From Aquicoccus sp. G2-2 (GTDB taxonomy: Bacteria; Pseudomonadota; Alphaproteobacteria; Rhodobacterales; Rhodobacteraceae): 64,000 nucleotides of DNA. The stretch covers positions 1,922,001 through 1,986,000 of the forward strand of contig NZ_JAYDCK010000003.1 of the NCBI RefSeq assembly GCF_034555965.1, read 5' to 3'. Positions 17,930 to 26,589 of the stretch are shown in pieces. The notes under the pieces are model-generated. The model had not been told where the DNA came from and searched no databases. It saw nothing but the letters and a program-made list of their open reading frames with translations. How positions within the stretch are numbered: the first letter of the stretch is position 1; the number at the start of each line of letters is the position of its first letter. Both the position numbers and the translations under genes were made by a program.

Positions 17930-18243
17930 TGGATGACGCTCCTCAACCGGTCGATGCAAAAACACTCAGGTTCCTGCGCCTGCTGGTGACGGTGCTGACC
18001 GTCACGATGATTCTGGGCTTTCTAGTGATCGTGACGCTTTTTGTCATCAAGTTCTCCGGCTCCCCCGGCCCGACCCGCTTGCCCTGCCCGCGACCATCAC
18101 CTTGCCTTCGGGCACCAAGGTAACCGCCTTTACCCGCGCGAAAGACTGGTATGGCGTGGTGACAGACGACAACCGCATCCTGATCTATTCGCCCAAAACC
18201 GGCGCGCTTCTGCAAGAGATCGAAGTCACTGCGGGAAAGTAGC
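17929..18243 (+). CDS. DUF6476 family small membrane protein (one frame break)
   Basis: Starts at ATG 17929. The N-terminal part (polar leader, then a membrane helix at about 18-42) matches the DUF6476 pattern. The frame is lost near 18062-18076; adding one C in that C-rich stretch restores PLALPATITLPSG and continues through a VVTDDNRILIYSP segment to TAG 18241-18243, giving about 105 aa, the usual family length. The predicted protein has one inner-membrane helix and a small periplasmic domain. Function unknown. It is divergent from rluD in an arrangement common to the order. The break is most likely a sequencing undercall. Confidence 0.7.
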
Positions 18244-18261
18244 ACAAAGGCACGCGAAAGA

Positions 18262-18337
18262 TGGTACCGCCTCCTGGCTTGAACAGGGGACCTCTGGATC
18301 CACAATCCAGCGCTCTAACCAACTGAGCTAAGGCGGC
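18262..18337 (-). tRNA. tRNA-His (GTG anticodon)
   Basis: Reads GCCGCCT for the acceptor 5' strand, a D arm GCTC...GAGC, an anticodon stem CTGGA/TCCAG around loop TTGTGGA (anticodon GTG), a TTCAAGC T loop, and AGGCGGT-ACCA at the 3' end with the CCA encoded. The discriminator is A73, and no G-1 is needed to complete the acceptor stem, as known for tRNA-His of Rhodobacterales/Rhizobiales. The T stem is CCCTG against CAGG, one G short of five pairs, so one base seems to be missing at 18273-18274; the gene is 76 bases where 77 are expected. Confidence 0.93.
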
Positions 18338-18501
18338 ACTTGGGGGGCGATGTATCGCCCACCGGGCGCGATTGCAAGAGGGTTCGCAGCCAATCACTTC
18401 GCTTTCACAGGCGATATTCACGCGCCACAACGATGCCTCTCCTGCGGTTGGTTTCCCTCTCTTTGCTTGCATCAACGGCGCGAAATGGATAGCCCTGAAG
18501 C

Positions 18502-18540
18502 GTTTCGAGTTTAAGTTGAAACACAACTTGAATTCGAAAC
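18502..18540. repeat. Long inverted repeat 1 between tRNA-His and the DUF6324 gene
   Basis: Arms at 18502-18518 and 18524-18540 pair over 17 positions with only two G-T pairs and a 5-base loop (AAACA). It lies in the region shared by the tRNA-His promoter side and the leader of the DUF6324 gene. Confidence 0.6.
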
Positions 18541-18563
18541 ACGCGCAACATTCAATCGTTGGG

Positions 18564-18608
18564 AGCGTTTCGGCATATTGCCGTGATCGGGCAATAAGGC
18601 GAAACGCT
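18564..18608. repeat. Long inverted repeat 2 upstream of the DUF6324 gene
   Basis: Outer arms AGCGTTTCG (18564-18572) and CGAAACGCT (18600-18608) and inner arms TATTGCC (18576-18582) and GGCAATA (18590-18596) form a two-part hairpin ending 27 bases before the DUF6324 start codon. The outer GCGTTTCG motif also occurs at the foot of inverted repeat 1. Confidence 0.6.
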
Positions 18609-18635
18609 TTAAGCGATAGTTTCAGGAGGCCAGCC

Positions 18636-18821
18636 ATGGGCATCAACACCGAACGCGATATCGAGGCCAATCTTCAGATCGGCCCGACGGATAACGGCAT
18701 GGTGCGCATTTTCATCGAATCCGCGCAAATCGAGATTCCGATGGATTTCGAGCCGGAAGAGGCCGAAGAGATAGCCGAGGAAATTCGCGCCGCCGCACAG
18801 GCTGCCCGCGCCCGGAAATAG
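18636..18821 (+). CDS. DUF6324 family protein
   Basis: 61 aa from ATG 18636, chosen because AGGAGG at 18624-18629 lies six bases ahead and because homologues begin MGINTE. Short acidic protein: a beta-like first half (NLQIGPTDNGMVRIFIES) and a helical Glu/Ala-rich tail (EEAEEIAEEIRAAAQAARA). No signal peptide or membrane segment. It matches the small DUF6324 family of Rhodobacterales, whose role is unknown. Two strong inverted repeats lie directly upstream. Confidence 0.75.
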   Translation: MGINTERDIEANLQIGPTDNGMVRIFIESAQIEIPMDFEPEEAEEIAEEIRAAAQAARARK

Positions 18822-18830
18822 GCCCGCGCC

Positions 18831-19016
18831 TTAGCGATAAATCTCGCCCGGTCCGACAAGCTCGAAACCCGTGATTTCGAACTCGTAATAACCATTCCTG
18901 TCGCCACGCTCGGCACGCGCAATAAGCTGGCCCTCGCCATTGTGGAAAACAGCGTGAACCGTGTGCAGCCCGCGATAGCACCAATCGCCGTCCGGGTAGT
19001 GAAATTTGACCATCAT
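18831..19016 (-). CDS. Small hypothetical protein coupled to mmcB
   Basis: 61 aa (MMVKFHYPDGDWCYRG...ITGFELVGPGEIYR). No family recognised; pattern suggests a small beta-rich domain. Its ATG (19014-19016) overlaps the TGA of mmcB (ATGATG context), and CAGGAGAG lies about 7 bases upstream, so it is probably translated with mmcB. It is convergent with the DUF6324 gene, whose stop is 9 bases away. Coding status is supported by the coupled start and by sensible composition. Confidence 0.6.
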   Translation of the reverse strand: MMVKFHYPDGDWCYRGLHTVHAVFHNGEGQLIARAERGDRNGYYEFEITGFELVGPGEIYR

Positions 19017-19480
19017 GGCGGGTCTCTCCTGTTAATGCGTTTCGGGTCACGGCAGCCTTGCAAGCGTCGCGCCGCATACCGGGCAAAGCGCAGCGTCAAC
19101 GCCTTGCGCCGTGCCGGTGCCAGCTTCTTTTCCGGCCCCATATGAATCAATTCAGCGTCATAGCTATCCGCGATGATCAGCCCGGTTTGCGCCGGCAAAA
19201 GCTCCGTCGGGAAATCCGTATCCACCGCCCAGAAGTAACGGTCGCACCATTCCAGATAACCGCTCCATTTCTGGTCTGACAGGAAATCCGCGCGCGAGGA
19301 TTTGCACTCGATCACCCAGACCTCTCCTTTCGGGCCAAGCGCCATCACATCCACCCGCTTGCCACGCTCGGGTGTGAATTCTTCCACCGCCTCAAAATCG
19401 AGACTGGCAAGATGGCGGCATACGCCCCTTGCAAGACGTTGGCCCGCCTGCATCTGTGGAACAAAATTCAGATCATCCAT
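19013..19480 (-). CDS. mmcB: MmcB family DNA repair protein
   Basis: 155 aa from ATG 19480; the frame runs further upstream but homologues start near MDDLNF. PD-(D/E)xK-like nuclease core: RVDVMAL followed by VWVIECKSSRADFLSDQKW, then YFWAVDTDFP. MmcB (DUF1052/PF06319) is an alphaproteobacterial protein linked to DNA-damage tolerance and mutagenesis in Caulobacter. It is followed by a small overlapping gene. No LexA site was looked up; none is obvious by eye. Confidence 0.85.
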   Translation of the reverse strand: MDDLNFVPQMQAGQRLARGVCRHLASLDFEAVEEFTPERGKRVDVMALGPKGEVWVIECKSSRADFLSDQKWSGYLEWCDRYFWAVDTDFPTELLPAQTGLIIADSYDAELIHMGPEKKLAPARRKALTLRFARYAARRLQGCRDPKRINRRDPP

Positions 19481-19664
19481 ACACCCAAATATGAACAAAA
19501 AGTGAACATTCCGCAAGGCTTTCATACGCAGGCATTGGTGAATGTCGCACCGCGCTCCTTCAGGAATCAGCGCGGAAATTTGCAACTCCCAACCCTTTCA
19601 AACCGGTCGGAATGTGCTTAGATGAGTTCAGGCGGTTCTGCCCCTCTCGTAACATGGGTTGCAT

Positions 19665-19830
19665 TCCGGTGGCCTTAAATACTTCCGAGGGAACTGGCTC
19701 TGTCGGGGTCTTGGCCTCGTTACCTGGTGCCCACCTGTGCAAACAGGTCCTCGGGAATGAGAAAACCCTACGGTCCGGGTGGTTCCGCCACTTTCGCCAA
19801 CGAAAAAACGCCCGAAAAACCGGGCGTCTC
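19665..19830 (+). ncRNA. Structured ncRNA candidate, possibly 6S RNA
   Basis: An intergenic stretch with much more base pairing than expected and a stem-loop terminator at its end. Visible helices: CTTCCGAGG (about 19683) with CCTCGGGAA (about 19743), CGGGG/CCTCG, ACCTGT-GCAA-ACAGGT, and GTGG-TTCCG-CCAC, with GGTGGC/GCCACT able to close the whole. No convincing protein is encoded. Size (about 120-165 bases), long-range pairing with an open middle and a single terminator resemble 6S RNA, but the usual zapA neighbour of alphaproteobacterial 6S genes is absent, so the identity is unsure. Strand is chosen from the terminator. Confidence 0.5.
19808..19827 (+). terminator. Rho-independent terminator of the ncRNA candidate
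   Basis: Stem ACGCCCG / CGGGCGT with a 6-base loop, followed by CTCTGTCATTGTT and preceded by an A run. On the plus strand it closes the structured region at 19665-19830. Confidence 0.55.
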
Positions 19831-19888
19831 TGTCATTGTTCCGAATTTCGATTTGGCCAGTAGATTTGGCCAGTGGATTTAACCTGTG

Positions 19889-20191
19889 TCAGAACCGGCG
19901 TTCGTCAGATCTTACATGGACCCGCACGGGAATCGGCTGGCGCAGCCCGCCGCCGGGGCCGTCATCATCGTCATCGTTCACCCCGATTGCGGCAAGGGCA
20001 AACTGCACCCCGGCAAAGATCATGCTGTTGGCAAACCACAGGATCAGAACCGCCAGCCAACCATCCTCTGACTGGCTTACCAGATGCCACAGATTCGCGA
20101 TGTTGAAGTAAAGCAGCATCGCCACGAACACAGCACCAAGGCCAAGACCGATAGCGATCTGGGTGATGTAATACCGAATGAGCTTGGGCAT
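19889..20191 (-). CDS. Small membrane protein, conserved in Rhodobacterales
   Basis: 100 aa. Two hydrophobic helices (about 8-30 and 45-68) around a short loop, then a polar tail with a run of Asp (NDDDDDGP) and an Arg-rich end. The start ATG has GGAGG about 7-8 bases upstream. No known domain and no partner genes; it lies between the ncRNA candidate and ispE. Function unknown. Confidence 0.75.
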   Translation of the reverse strand: MPKLIRYYITQIAIGLGLGAVFVAMLLYFNIANLWHLVSQSEDGWLAVLILWFANSMIFAGVQFALAAIGVNDDDDDGPGGGLRQPIPVRVHVRSDERRF

Positions 20192-20283
20192 GGCAGCCTC
20201 CTCCGCTTATCTTGAATCTACCGCATTTGCATCGCAGTTCAAGAGGCCCCTGCCATCGCGGCGGGTTTCGGCGTATCGAAAAT

Positions 20284-21116
20284 TCATGAAAGCTGCGTCT
20301 GCGCCACCCACCAACCCGGCTGATCCGCACGCAGCAACGATGCCGCCGCCGCCGCCGCGCCGTCGCTTGCAAAAAGCGCAAAACACGTGGCCCCCGATCC
20401 CGACATCCGCGCCAATAGCACCCCTTCGCAGTCCTGAAGCCGCGCCAGCACCCGCGCGATTGTCGGCTGCATGGCCATCGCGGGCGCTTCGAGATCATTG
20501 CGTTGATCCGCCAGCCACGCCGCCATGGCGCGCACATCGCCAAATTGCGGGATCATCTCGGCCATCGGCGCATTCACCTTCTGCGCAAGGGCTGCGAAGA
20601 CTGCCCTCGTAGGCACCTCCACGCGCGGATTAACCAGCACGCAGGGCAGATCCGGCAGCCCGTCAAGCGGCGCAACGATCTCGCCAATCCCGCGCATCCG
20701 TGCCGCCCGCGCCAACAGGCACACCGGGATATCCGCACCCAGCGCCTCGATCCCCCCGGCACCGCGCGCCCGGTCAGCCCGGCAAGAAGCCGCAACGCCG
20801 CCGCCGCATCAGACGACCCGCCCCCGATCCCCGCTGCCACAGGCAGATGTTTCTCCAACCTGAATGCCGCCGCCGTGCCAAAGGCTGCCGCCGCGCGCAA
20901 CACAAGGTTTCTCTGGTCTGTCGGCACGCCCTCCACCATCGGCCCGGCCACCTCAAGCGCCGTTTCCACCGCCAACCGCGCCTCCAGCCGATCGCCCAGC
21001 CCGGCGAACATCACCAGTGAATCGAGCAAATGCCGCCCATGGGCGGCTTGCCCCGTTACATGCAGCGTAAGGTTGATCTTGGCGGGCGCAAACCCCGGTG
21101 CCATGGCCCGTGTCAT
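20284..21116 (-). CDS. ispE: 4-diphosphocytidyl-2-C-methyl-D-erythritol kinase IspE (one frame break)
   Basis: About 277 aa after repair. GHMP kinase: [14 protein letters not shown] at the N-terminus, the ATP-binding [18 protein letters not shown] loop, and the C-terminal [12 protein letters not shown] motif. The frame is lost in the C run at 20752-20757; with one more base the join reads [18 protein letters not shown], as expected. IspE phosphorylates CDP-methylerythritol in the MEP isoprenoid pathway and is essential in most bacteria, so a real knockout is unlikely. Start ATG 21116 lies 10 bases after the stop of the upstream TPR gene; the two are likely one operon. Confidence 0.9.
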
Positions 21117-21126
21117 CGGCTCCGGC

Positions 21127-22866
21127 TCACTGGTCTTCTGTTGGCGCCTTTGACCCGACATCACCCACCATGGTCAGCGGCGGCTCTCCGTCTTCGGCAC
21201 GCACGGCATCAAGCCCTTGCGCGATCTTGCGACGAATACGCTCCGGGTCGACATCCTCGGAATTGTCGCCGTATTCCACAAAGCTCAGCGCGCGCTGCCA
21301 CTGGATTTTCGCCTCCCTGTGGCGTCCCACCGCCCAGTAAACATCGCCCAGATGATCGTTCACCAGCGGATCGACCGACATCAACTCCGCCGCCCGCTCC
21401 ATATGGGCGACCGCCTGCTTGTAGCGCCCCATGCGGTAAAGCGCCCAGCCAAGGCTGTCGATGATGTAACCGCTGTCGGGTTGCTCGGCGGCGGCCTGCT
21501 CGATCATGCCAAGCGCCTCGCCCAGCTTGCGGTTCTTGTCCACCAATGAATACCCCAGATAGTTCAGCACCTCGGGGCGGCCCGGATCAAGCTTGAGCGC
21601 GCGACGGAAATCCGCCTCTGCTGCGGTCCAGTTGCCGGTGCGCTCATAAGAAATGCCGCGCGCATAGTGGATGAACCACTGCCGCTTTGCTTCCTTCGGG
21701 ATCAGGTCAAGCGCCTTGTCATAGGCGTTGATCGCATCGCCATAGCGATCAAGTGAGCGCATCAGATCACCCAGCGTTGTCGGCACGATCGGCAGATCAC
21801 CATGGGTCTGCTCCAGTTGCTGAAGCACCTCAACCGCCGCATCCGCCTTGCCCGCCTTGCGAAGCGCATTGGCCCGGCCCAACTCGGCAGCATGAAACGC
21901 CGGATCATTGCGTGGCACCTTGCGGAAGGTTTCAATCGCCAGATCATATTGCTTCATGTCTTCAAGGATTTCGGCGGTCAGCAATTGCGCGTCCACGTGA
22001 TCGGGGCGCAAATAATCCGCCAATCGGGCAAACAGAATGGTATCGGCGTCGCGCGCTTCACCGCGAAGCGCACCGGCGATGGTATAGAACACCTCGGCAA
22101 TGCCATCGCGCGCTGATGCGACAATATCAAAATCAAGCGTCTTGCCCGCCACCAGCGCGGCACGCATCTGCGTCAGTTCCGGGTCAAGCGTATCGCCGAA
22201 CGCCGCATCCAGCACCTTGACCGCCTCTGCGTCGCGTTCAAGCTGGCTCAGCACTTCAATCCGTGCGATCACCCCGCGCCGCGTCTGCGCCGCAGCCCCC
22301 GGTCCGCGAGCCCCCAGAATCGCATCCGCACCTTCCAGATCGCCCACCATGGCCAGCGCCAAGGCCTTGTGATAAAGTGCAAATCCGCGTTGCCCTTTCT
22401 CCTTGGCCATTTTGTCAAACGCAGCGATCGCATCCGACATGTTGCCCTTGCCCAGCTCGGCCCAAGCCGCGATCAACCCATCAAGCATCGGCCCAACGCC
22501 GCGCCCGTCCTTGATCCGCGTCAGCACCGCATCATAGCGCGCGTTAAAGACCTCATCCGCCAACAGAACCATCTGTGGCAACTGGCTTTTCTGCCCCGCC
22601 TTCTCCATGGCTCTCGCCACAGGCAACGCATGTTCGATCCGCCCCAGCGACAGATCAGACAGCACCGCCGCTTCCATCAATTTCGCGTTGTCAGGATCAC
22701 GCGCCAAGGCACGCCCGTAATAATCGGACGCCGCTGCGAAATCGCCCAGATACCGAGCCTGTCGCCCGGCCAGATATGCGCCCGAAAGGCTTTCGGCCAG
22801 CGCCGCCCCCGCGCCAAGCTGCACCGCCAGCGCCACGATCACCGCCCATTTCCTGCCTGTCGCCAT
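21127..22866 (-). CDS. Exported tetratricopeptide repeat protein
   Basis: 579 aa with a signal peptide (cleavage near ALA-ES at about 24). The chain is built of many TPR units, clearest in the C-terminal half ([45 protein letters not shown], in parts). TPR proteins of this size in the alphaproteobacterial periplasm serve as scaffolds in envelope assembly. It is directly upstream of ispE and downstream of the ETF-QO gene, an order seen widely in Rhodobacterales. The precise partner is unknown. Confidence 0.88.
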   Translation of the reverse strand: MATGRKWAVIVALAVQLGAGAALAESLSGAYLAGRQARYLGDFAAASDYYGRALARDPDNAKLMEAAVLSDLSLGRIEHALPVARAMEKAGQKSQLPQMVLLADEVFNARYDAVLTRIKDGRGVGPMLDGLIAAWAELGKGNMSDAIAAFDKMAKEKGQRGFALYHKALALAMVGDLEGADAILGARGPGAAAQTRRGVIARIEVLSQLERDAEAVKVLDAAFGDTLDPELTQMRAALVAGKTLDFDIVASARDGIAEVFYTIAGALRGEARDADTILFARLADYLRPDHVDAQLLTAEILEDMKQYDLAIETFRKVPRNDPAFHAAELGRANALRKAGKADAAVEVLQQLEQTHGDLPIVPTTLGDLMRSLDRYGDAINAYDKALDLIPKEAKRQWFIHYARGISYERTGNWTAAEADFRRALKLDPGRPEVLNYLGYSLVDKNRKLGEALGMIEQAAAEQPDSGYIIDSLGWALYRMGRYKQAVAHMERAAELMSVDPLVNDHLGDVYWAVGRHREAKIQWQRALSFVEYGDNSEDVDPERIRRKIAQGLDAVRAEDGEPPLTMVGDVGSKAPTEDQ

Positions 22867-22984
22867 ACCTGTCTGCCTCTCCCGTCGGTTTCAGGACCGC
22901 CAAACTAATGAAATACACGCCAAAAGCAATGCGCCACCACGCGGTGCCGCAAACGTGATCGCGCCAGCCATGTGGCCTGCACGC

Positions 22985-24628
22985 TCACATGTTCGGGTAA
23001 TTCGGCCCATCCCCACCCTGCGGTGTGGTCCAGTTGATGTTCTGTGTCGGGTCCTTGATATCGCAGGTCTTGCAATGCACACAGTTCTGGAAATTGATCA
23101 CGAACTCCTGCACGCCGTCCTTCTCCACCACCTCGTAAACCCCCGCCGGGCAATACCGCTGTGCCGGCTCATCGAATTTCGGCAAGTTCACCCCGATCGG
23201 GATCGTCGGATCTTTCAGATGCAGATGACAAGGCTGGCTTTCCTCGTGGTTGGTAAAACTGAACGCCACATTGGTCAGCCGGTCAAAGCTCAGCTTGCCG
23301 TCGGGCTTGGGATAGGCGATCTTCTTGAATTTCGAAGCCTCCCCGGTTGCCGCCGCATCGGTCTTGCCATGTTTCATCGTGCCGAAAAGCGAAAACCCAA
23401 GCGTGTTGCACCACATGTCAAACCCGCCCAGCCCAAGGCTCGGCAGCAGGCCCCATTTCGACCACATCGGTTTGACATTGCGAACTTTTTTCAAATCCTT
23501 GCCAATCGCGCCCGTGCGCACCTCGTCCTCGTAATCGTTCAGCTCATCGCCTTCACGGCCCGCCTGAATGGCGGCATATGCGGCCTCTGCCGCCGCCTTG
23601 CCCGACAGCATCGCGTTATGGTTTCCCTTGATCCGCGGTACGTTGACCATGCCGACCGAACAGCCAAGCATCGCCGCGCCCGGCACCACCATTTTGGGCA
23701 TCGATTGATACCCGCCCTCGCTGATTGCGCGCGCACCATAAGCCACCCGCTTGCCGCCCTCCAGAAGCTCCGCCACCATCGGGTGATGCTTGAACCGCTG
23801 GAACTCCATATAGGGGTAAAGATGCGGGTTCTGGTAATTCAGATGCACCACGAACCCCACGAAAACCTGATTGTTCTCAAGGTGGTAAATGAACGAACCG
23901 CCGCCCGCATTGCTACCCAGCGGCCAGCCCATCGTATGCGTGACAGAGCCTTGCTTGTGCTTGGCCGGGTCGATCTCCCAGATTTCCTTCATACCCAGCC
24001 CGAATTTCTGCGGCTCATGGCCTTTGGCCAGATCGTATTTCGCGATCAACTCCTTTGACAGCGACCCGCGCACCCCCTCGGACAGGAACACGTATTTGCC
24101 GTGCAACTCCATCCCCGGCTCATAGGACGGCCCCGGCGTGCCGTCGGGGTTCTTGCCGAACTCGCCCGCGACCACGCCCTTAACCCGGCTGCCGTCATAA
24201 ACCAGCTCCGAACAGGCCATGCCCGGAAACACCTCAACGCCCAACGCCTCGGCCTGCGCCGCCATCCAGCGGCAAACATTGCCCATCGACACCACGTAAT
24301 TGCCGTGGTTGCTCATCAACGGCGGCATCGGGAAATTCGGCACCCGGATCTGTCCGGCTTCGCCAAGCATATAGAAATGGTCAGACGTCACCGGCGTGTT
24401 AAGCGGCGCGCCCTTTTCCTTCCAGTCCGGAATCAGCGCATTCAGCCCGCAAGGATCAAGCACCGCCCCCGAAAGGATATGCGCCCCCACTTCCGAACCT
24501 TTCTCCAGCACCACAACATCAAGATCGCCATCAAGCTGCTTGAGCCGGATCGCCGCAGAAAGCCCAGCCGGCCCCGCGCCCACGATCACCACATCATATT
24601 CCATCGCTTCGCGTGTCATTTCCGGCAT
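22985..24628 (-). CDS. Electron transfer flavoprotein-ubiquinone oxidoreductase
   Basis: 547 aa from ATG 24628 (GGAGGAAG upstream). FAD-binding VVIVGAGPAGLSAAI at the N-terminus, the ubiquinone/FAD region (MPPLMSNHGNYVVSMG), and the C-terminal 4Fe-4S module with CPAGVYE and CVHCKTCDIKDPTQNINW. The enzyme passes electrons from ETF, reduced by acyl-CoA and dimethylglycine/sarcosine dehydrogenases, to the quinone pool at the inner membrane. An acyl-CoA dehydrogenase and a DMGDH-like enzyme occur elsewhere in this window, consistent with use of this route. Confidence 0.95.
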   Translation of the reverse strand: MPEMTREAMEYDVVIVGAGPAGLSAAIRLKQLDGDLDVVVLEKGSEVGAHILSGAVLDPCGLNALIPDWKEKGAPLNTPVTSDHFYMLGEAGQIRVPNFPMPPLMSNHGNYVVSMGNVCRWMAAQAEALGVEVFPGMACSELVYDGSRVKGVVAGEFGKNPDGTPGPSYEPGMELHGKYVFLSEGVRGSLSKELIAKYDLAKGHEPQKFGLGMKEIWEIDPAKHKQGSVTHTMGWPLGSNAGGGSFIYHLENNQVFVGFVVHLNYQNPHLYPYMEFQRFKHHPMVAELLEGGKRVAYGARAISEGGYQSMPKMVVPGAAMLGCSVGMVNVPRIKGNHNAMLSGKAAAEAAYAAIQAGREGDELNDYEDEVRTGAIGKDLKKVRNVKPMWSKWGLLPSLGLGGFDMWCNTLGFSLFGTMKHGKTDAAATGEASKFKKIAYPKPDGKLSFDRLTNVAFSFTNHEESQPCHLHLKDPTIPIGVNLPKFDEPAQRYCPAGVYEVVEKDGVQEFVINFQNCVHCKTCDIKDPTQNINWTTPQGGDGPNYPNM

Positions 24629-25036
24629 GTCACTTCCTCCACCATCCGCGCCTTGCGGCAAAACCCTTCCCCGCTGATTAGCGTTTCATGCTGCACTGCG
24701 TCAATCACAACACCACGTTAACCCGCGCACCGGCAACCGGCATTGCCCCTGATACCCCGAAATCGCCGGACACAACAGCGATCCGCAAGCAACCCGCCCC
24801 AATCACCTGTCTGGCGCGGGCGTCAGCCCGGGTCGCGCCCGACCCTCCCCCGTGCGGGTGCAAAAATACATCGTTTTGCACCAGAGCGATGGGCGGAATT
24901 GCACTCGAATTGCACCGGCATGTGCTATGCTCTATTGCAACGTTTCGCCCCTTTGGGCAGTGTGATGTTAAGCAATGCAAGACCGGCGCGCGTCGTAACC
25001 CCGGCGCGCGCCCATTATTAGTGTGGACTGAACGAC
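24629..25036. other. Divergent intergenic region between ETF-QO gene and greA
   Basis: 408 bases, no convincing gene. It must hold both promoters. Toward greA, TTGCAC occurs three times (24876, 24899 and 24910 areas); the last, with TATTGC after a 17-base spacer, is the best candidate greA promoter. A GC-rich segment follows just before greA. Confidence 0.45.
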
Positions 25037-25507
25037 ATGGAAAAGATCCCGATGACTGGCGCTGGCCATGCCGCGCTGGAAGCTGAACTCAAGCAACTCA
25101 AATCCATTGAACGCCCGGCGATTATCAAGGCAATCGCCGAAGCGCGTGAACATGGCGACCTGTCGGAAAATGCCGAATACCATTCCGCCAAGGAAAAGCA
25201 GAGCTTCATCGAGGGCCGCATCAAGGAACTGGAAGGCGTGCTCAGCCTTGCCGAAGTGATTGATCCCACGAAACTGTCCGGCACAATCAAATTCGGCGCC
25301 ACCGTCACTCTGGTTGATGAAGACACCGATGAAGAAAAGACCTATCAGATCGTTGGAGAATACGAAGCCAACATCGAAAAGGGTCTGTTGAACATCAAGT
25401 CCCCGATTGCCCGCGCCCTTATTGGCAAAGAGGAGGGCGATAGCGTAGAAGTGCGCACGCCCGGCGGCGAACGCGCCTACGAGGTGCTCAAGATCGCCTA
25501 TATCTGA
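25037..25507 (+). CDS. greA: Transcription elongation factor GreA
   Basis: 156 aa, the normal length. N-terminal coiled coil with the basic and acidic tip residues ([31 protein letters not shown]) and C-terminal FKBP-like domain ([22 protein letters not shown]). GreA promotes transcript cleavage in backtracked RNA polymerase. It is followed after 9 bases by an uncharacterised membrane protein gene, possibly co-transcribed. Confidence 0.97.
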   Translation: MEKIPMTGAGHAALEAELKQLKSIERPAIIKAIAEAREHGDLSENAEYHSAKEKQSFIEGRIKELEGVLSLAEVIDPTKLSGTIKFGATVTLVDEDTDEEKTYQIVGEYEANIEKGLLNIKSPIARALIGKEEGDSVEVRTPGGERAYEVLKIAYI

Positions 25508-25516
25508 GGATTCCAT

Positions 25517-26545
25517 ATGTCAGACCCGAACCAGAGTCGGCCCACACCGCTCGGGATATATGACAGGCCCAATCAGCCGGTAGTTACCGCGATTGAAATT
25601 ATCGCGCTCGGCCTGTCGGTCATCTGGCTGATCGGCGCCGGGGTGTTCTTTCTCACCATCGGCTCCGGTCCGGCATCCGAAACCGGGGACGGCACCGGCC
25701 TTGCCTCGCTGCGCTTCATCATGACGATGCTGGCGATCTTCTTGCCGGTGGCGATGATATGGGTCGCCGCCGCCGCCGCGCGGGCCTCAAAGGTGATGCG
25801 CGAGGAAAGCCACCGCCTGCAAGCCGCGATTGACGCGATCCGCCATGCTTACCTGTCACAGGCGCAGGGGCGCGGCGCGGTCGTTGACCAATCCGTTGCC
25901 AAAAAGCTTGATGAAATCGCCGCCGCCCAGCGCAAGACCGAAACCGCGCTCGCCACGTTTCATTCCTCGCGCGATCCGCAGGCGATGCGCGCGTCCCCTG
26001 CCCCCGAGGCCGCTCCCGGCAGCGAAGAACAGGTCGATCTGCCGCTTGGCACCCGCACCGAAGATATGGTGCCGCCACTGGCGCGCGATATCTTCATCCG
26101 TGCCATGAACTTCCCCGAAAACGCCGAAGACGCCGAAGGCTTCACCGCGCTCAGGCAAGCCCTGAAACACCGCCAGGCAAGCGAGCTTGTCCGCGCCAGC
26201 CAGGATTTGCTCACCCTGCTCAGCCAGGACGGCATTTATATGGACGATCTGCGCCCCGACATGGCCCGCCCGGAAATCTGGCGCAAATTCGCTGCCGGTG
26301 AGCGCGGCCGCCCGGTGGCCGGGCTGGGCGGGGTGCGCGACCGCTCCTCATTGGCGCTCACCGCCGGGCGGATGCGCCAAGACCCGATTTTCCGCGATGC
26401 GGCGCACCATTTCCTGCGCAAGTTTGACCAGATATTCTCGGAATTCGCCGAAGTCGCCTCGGATGAAGAACTTTCAGAATTCGCCAGCACCCGCACCGCC
26501 CGCGCCTTCATGCTGGTCGGCCGCGTCGCGGGCACATTCGACTGA
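25517..26545 (+). CDS. Conserved hypothetical membrane protein
   Basis: 342 aa with GAGGATTC ribosome site. Two membrane helices near the N-terminus (about 25-48 and 68-88), then a long cytoplasmic part: a helical segment (about 90-145), a Pro-rich linker (about 155-175) and a helical C-terminal domain with LSQDGIYMDDLRPDMARPEIWRKF. No enzyme motif is seen. It lies between greA and the moeA gene (convergent, 44 bases apart). It resembles conserved Rhodobacterales proteins of unknown role. Confidence 0.8.
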   Translation: MSDPNQSRPTPLGIYDRPNQPVVTAIEIIALGLSVIWLIGAGVFFLTIGSGPASETGDGTGLASLRFIMTMLAIFLPVAMIWVAAAAARASKVMREESHRLQAAIDAIRHAYLSQAQGRGAVVDQSVAKKLDEIAAAQRKTETALATFHSSRDPQAMRASPAPEAAPGSEEQVDLPLGTRTEDMVPPLARDIFIRAMNFPENAEDAEGFTALRQALKHRQASELVRASQDLLTLLSQDGIYMDDLRPDMARPEIWRKFAAGERGRPVAGLGGVRDRSSLALTAGRMRQDPIFRDAAHHFLRKFDQIFSEFAEVASDEELSEFASTRTARAFMLVGRVAGTFD

Positions 26546-26589
26546 ATATCTGCCAGACCTGTAAAAGACAGCGGCACACGCGCACACGC

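Noticed and set aside
19852..19879. Tandem repeat of ATTTGGCCAGT near 19852-19879
   Set aside because: Only two short imperfect units in an AT-richer gap; no further copies seen and no clear function.
24629..25036. Small protein gene in the gap upstream of greA
   Set aside because: The short frames here are Arg/Pro/Cys-rich, lack ribosome sites and overlap the likely promoters.
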